Source: Bugula neritina
Lineage: Eukaryota > Bryozoa > Gymnolaemata > Cheilostomatida > Bugulidae
Length of the DNA stretch: 64,000 nt
Assembly: GCA_964035545.1 (NCBI GenBank)
Contig: OZ037767.1
Location: forward strand, 32,332,628 to 32,396,627
Direction: 5' to 3'
Notes under the pieces: generated by a model
What the model was told of the DNA's origin: nothing
Database searches by the model: none
What the model saw: the letters and a program-made list of their open reading frames with translations, nothing else
Shown: positions 60,300 through 64,000 of the stretch, one piece after another
Position numbering within the stretch: the first letter of the stretch is position 1
How the letters are laid out: each line of letters opens with the position of its first letter
Made by a program: the position numbers and the translations under genes

Positions 60300-62505
60300 A
60301 ATGTTTTAGTCTCAGTCGGTCTCAGTCAGTCTCAGTTTTAGTCAGTCTCAGTCTCAGTCGGTCTCAGTCTCAGTCGGTCTCAGTCTCAGTCGGTCTCAGT
60401 CAGTCTCAGTTTTAGTCAGTCTCAGTTTTAGTCAGTCTCAGTCTTAGTCAGTCTCAGTCAGTCTCAGTCAGTCTCAGTCAGTCTCAGTCTCAGTCAGTCT
60501 CAGTTTTAGTCAGTCTCAGTCTTAGTCAGTCTCAGTCTCAGTCAGTCTCAGTCTTAGTCTTAGTCAGTCTCAGTCTCAGTCTCAGTCTCAGTCAGTCTCA
60601 GTCTTAGTCAGTCTCAGTCTCAGTCAGTCTCAGTCTTAGTCTCAGTCAGTCTCAGTCAGTCTCAGTCGGTCTCAGTCTCAGTCTTAGTCAGTCTCGGTCT
60701 CAGTCAGTCTCAGTCGGTCTCAGTCAGTCTCAGTCGGTCTCAGTCTCAGTCGGTCTCAGTCTCAGTCGGTCTCAGTCAGTCTCAGTTTTAGTCAGTCTCA
60801 GTCTCAGTCGGTCTCAGTCTCAGTCAGTCTCAGTCTCAGTCTCAGTCAGTCTCAGTCTCAGTCAGTCTCAGTCTTAGTCAGTCTCAGTCAGTCTCAGTCT
60901 TAGTCTCAGTCAGTCTCAGTCTCAGTCTTAGTCTCAGTCAGTCTCAGTCTCAGTCTTAGTCAGTCTCGGTCTCAGTCAGTCTCAGTCGGTCTCAGTCTCA
61001 GTCGGTCTCAGTCTCAGTCGGTCTCAGTCTCAGTCGGTCTCAGTCTCAGTCAGTCTCAGTCGGTCTCAGTCTCAGTCGGTCTCAGTCTCAGTCAGTCTCA
61101 GTCGGTCTCAGTCTCAGTCGGTCTCAGTCAGTCTCAGTTTTAGTCAGTCTCAGTCTCAGTCGGTCTCAGTCTCAGTCGGTCTCAGTCAGTCTCAGTTTTA
61201 GTCAGTCTCAGTTTTAGTCAGTCTCAGTCTTAGTCAGTCTCAGTTTTAGTCAGTCTCAGTCTTAGTCAGTCTCAGTCTCAGTCAGTCTCAGTCAGTCTCA
61301 GTTTTAGTCAGTCTCAGTCTTAGTCAGTCTCAGTCAGTCTCAGTCTTAGTCAGTCTCAGTCAGTCTCAGTCTCAGTCAGTCTCAGTCTCAGTCAGTCTCA
61401 GTCTCAGTCAGTCTCAGTCTCAGTCAGTCTCAGTCTCAGTCAGTCTCAGTCTTAGTCTCAGTCAGTCTCAGTCTCAGTCAGTCTCAGTCAGTCTCAGTCT
61501 CAGTCAGTCTCAGTCAGTCTCAGTCTCAGTCAGTCTCAGTCTCAGTCGGTCTCAGTCTCAGTCGGTCTCAGTCAGTCTCAGTTTTAGTCAGTCTCAGTTT
61601 TAGTCAGTCTCAGTCTTAGTCAGTCTCAGTTTTAGTCAGTCTCAGTCTTAGTCAGTCTCAGTCTCAGTCAGTCTCAGTCAGTCTCAGTCAGTCTCAGTTT
61701 TAGTCAGTCTCAGTCTTAGTCAGTCTCAGTCTCAGTCAGTCTCAGTCTTAGTCAGTCTCAGTCTCAGTCTCAGTCAGTCTCAGTCTTAGTCAGTCTCAGT
61801 CTCAGTCAGTCTCAGTCTCAGTCAGTCTCAGTCTTAGTCTCAGTCTCAGTCTTAGTCTCAGTCAGTCTCAGTCTTAGTCTCAGTCTCAGTCTTAGTCTCA
61901 GTCAGTCTCAGTCTCAGTCAGTCTCAGTCAGTCTCAGTCTTAGTCAGTCTCAGTCTTAGTCAGTCTCAGTCTTAGTCAGTCTCAGTCAGTCTTAGTCAGT
62001 CTCAGTCAGTCTCAGTCTCAGTCAGTCTCAGTCTCAGTCTTAGTCTCAGTCAGTCTCAGTCTCAGTCAGTCTCAGTCTTAGTCTCAGTCTCAGTCAGTCT
62101 TAGTCTCAGTCAGTCTCAGTCTCAGTCAGTCTCAGTCAGTCTCAGTCTCAGTCAGTCTCAGTCTCAGTCAGTCTCAGTCAGTCTCAGTCTCAGTCAGTCT
62201 CAGTCTCAGTCAGTCTCAGTCAGTCTCAGTCTCAGTCAGTCTCAGTCAGTCTCAGTCTCAGTCAGTCTCAGTCAGTCTCAGTCTCAGTCAGTCTCAGTCT
62301 CAGTCTTAGTCTCAGTCTTAGTCTCAGTCTTAGTCTCAGTCTTAGTCTCAGTCAGTCTCAGTCTTAGTCTCAGTCAGTCTCAGTCTTAGTCTCAGTCAGT
62401 CTCAGTCTTAGTCTCAGTCAGTCTCAGTCTTAGTCTCAGTCAGTCTCAGTCTTAGTCTCAGTCAGTCTTAGTCAGTCTTAGTCTCAGTCAGTCTTAGTCT
62501 TAGTC
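60300..62505. repeat. 2.2-kb CAGTCT/CAGT satellite
   Basis: Built from two interleaved modules, CAGTCT and CAGT, with TTAGTC and CGGTCT variants. It has no fixed higher register by eye, and its composition shifts along its length (more TTAGTCTCAG toward 62.4 kb). Confidence 0.95.
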
Positions 62506-62606
62506 TTCATACATATATATATAAAAAGAAAAAACTGTCTTGACATGCAAAGTGAACAGAGAAGTGCATTAAGAAAGGGGAAAAGAATGGTAAACACTGC
62601 ACTAAC

Positions 62607-63532
62607 CTCTCCTGTTGAGTTTGCTTTATTGAATGTAATCTTTGTGTAACGCAGAGGTCGATGTGGGAACCTGGGCCCAGGTCATTAGATATTCCCACAG
62701 CAACTTCTTCACGGGCCCAAACTACAAAGGTTTCAAGACTTTAGAGAGGAAAGCAAAAAGGACAACGGAAAGAGAAAAGGTAACTGCTATAAGAGGAAAG
62801 CAAACAAGACAACAAGAAATATAACAAAGAGAAGTGAACAGCAAAACAAAGTTACTAGAATGATTTCTACATGCTACATATCACATATCAAGTACCTACT
62901 TGTCCGGTTTCTATCCATTCTCGAAGACGGCCACAGCAATTAGGGTGGTGCAACGTAGGACGTCAGAGGATCCACGAGAGAGTTTGGGGCCTGTAGGGTC
63001 CACTCAAAGAAGTAGAGACTAAAGACAGCATGCCAGCTTATCAACAGTAGATGTTTGGTGCCATATAATGTATCTTGGAGCAGTTCTTGTTAGCTACCAC
63101 AGTATCTTCTGTAGCTCTGGTACCCATGCCCAGGATAACTCCAGCCTAGAACACAGTTAAGAAATATAAGTTGTGTGAACTCAATACTTCGCAACTAACA
63201 TTTCCTATTTTTAATATGGCCATAACAATTGTTAAACATTAATAACAATAACACCTAATTCACAAACAACTTTGCCTCAAACCGAATTTATTAACTATTT
63301 TTCGGCAAATAAATTATGTGCATCAACAAATGAAAAATGAAACTTACCTTATATATTATCCCACATACAGTTGTGCCAGTACTGTAACCTTTTGGTGCTG
63401 CAAAACCTTTAGATAAAAGGTGAGCATTTCTAAAACAACCAGCTCTCAAAATATTTCCTGTTGCTTGAAGAGAGATGTGCGTTTCCATAGACTGAATGAA
63501 GAGAGAGCTGAAAGTGCTGGGTTTATATTGGT
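62607..63532 (-). pseudogene. PSMB7: Proteasome subunit beta type-7 pseudogene
   Basis: Minus-strand remnants of the trypsin-like catalytic subunit of the 20S proteasome. Exons 63532-63348 (CFRNAHLLSKGFAAPKGYS then TGTTVCGIIYK), 63145-62900 ([21 protein letters not shown], then [10 protein letters not shown]) and 62721-62607 (VGISNDLGPGSHIDLCV). The Thr-1 site (TGTT) and Lys-33 (NKNCSK) survive, but Asp-17 is gone: family GADTRATE reads GMGTRATE. After NIYC there are two stops and a large deletion that removes the TAADT...LELH block. A further TAG falls within the VAVFENG/KPDK block. Introns are retained, so this is a duplicated, not a processed, copy. The C terminus is lost in or before the satellite at 60.3-62.5 kb. 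Confidence 0.85.
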
Positions 63533-63601
63533 CTAGAAAATAGCTTTTTTCTGGTATAGCCAAAACAGCTGTACACAAGCAAATAACACAACAGAGAAAA
63601 A

Positions 63602-63742
63602 CATAATGTAGCTAACATAGCCTAATGTAGCTAACATAGCCTAATGTAGCTAACATAGCCTAATGTAGCTAACATAGCCTAATGTAGCTAACATAGCCTA
63701 ATGTAGCTAACATAGCCTAATATAGCTAACATAGCTATGTTA
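63602..63742. repeat. 19-bp minisatellite
   Basis: Seven copies of TAGCTAACATAGCCTAATG. Confidence 0.95.
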
Positions 63743-64000
63743 AAAAAAATTAAAGCTGTAATGATTCAACAAAAGCTTTCCATGCTCATGTAATTTCCAA
63801 ACAATTTTCATGCCTTACAGTGTACCTGGAAAAGCACTATGCCCAAATGTCAACAGCCAATGAGTTAGGCAGAATAGTTAATGTGGACAACATATTTTCT
63901 CCCTTATAGTGCAGTAGAAATATGTAACACAGGAGTTACCAAACTTTCCCTAATATTCCTCCCTTTCATGAATATCAACTATTAATTTCCCCCTTTTGAC
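63743..64000. other. Window edge, unassigned
   Basis: Unique AT-rich sequence with no recognised gene. Confidence 0.4.

Noticed and set aside
60300-62505. Telomeric repeat
   Set aside because: TTAGTC resembles TTAGGC/TTAGGG only loosely, and the array is mostly CAGTCT and CAGT with internal position in the window.
62642-62824. Plus-strand 60-codon open frame
   Set aside because: Antisense to the PSMB7 pseudogene exon; no independent support.

Overview
This is nuclear DNA from an AT-rich animal genome, most likely an early-branching or other invertebrate metazoan. The evidence is split genes with GT-AG introns, metazoan gene families, and mariner, LINE and SINE remnants. A sponge would fit, but the sequence alone does not settle the species. 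I see no bacterial genes, operons or CRISPR. The most unusual property is tandem-repeat load: most introns of every gene are minisatellite arrays, several of which begin in the last exon bases plus the 5' splice site.

Layout. (1) 2.5-19.7 kb, minus strand: a secretin-type (class B) GPCR, solid from a hormone-receptor-like domain through seven membrane segments, with less certain Cys-rich upstream exons. (2) 20.5-42.5 kb, plus strand: a complete 33-exon BRWD/PHIP-family gene (WD40 propeller, two bromodomains). Exon phases close over the whole chain to a 1,643-residue protein. A rearranged mariner sits in intron 26. (3) 43.9-45.4 kb, minus: an intronless coding region for a cytochrome b5-fusion front-end desaturase, converging on BRWD with back-to-back poly(A) signals. 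A candidate 5' untranslated exon lies near 48.4 kb. (4) 50.5-52.0 kb, minus: a five-exon GM2 ganglioside activator-like secreted ML-domain protein. (5) 54.2-55.8 kb: a decayed LINE (minus) interrupted by an LTR-like promoter/poly(A) module. (6) 56.8-59 kb, plus: a C2H2 zinc-finger gene in which a 346-bp MITE splits the first finger; a tRNA-derived SINE lies in the next intron but one. (7) 60.3-62.5 kb: a 2.2-kb CAGTCT/CAGT satellite. (8) 62.6-63.5 kb, minus: a pseudogene of proteasome subunit beta-7 that still keeps introns but has stops and lacks its catalytic Asp.

Functionally this is an ordinary mix: a receptor, a chromatin reader, lipid desaturation, glycolipid lysosomal degradation and a transcription factor. 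There is no sign that the genes form a pathway. The best candidate for something new is the repeat biology: minisatellites born at 5' splice sites in three unrelated genes, several with higher-order duplications (160, 320, 470 and about 1,527 bp). One of them creates a ladder of in-frame alternative donors inside a WD40 repeat.
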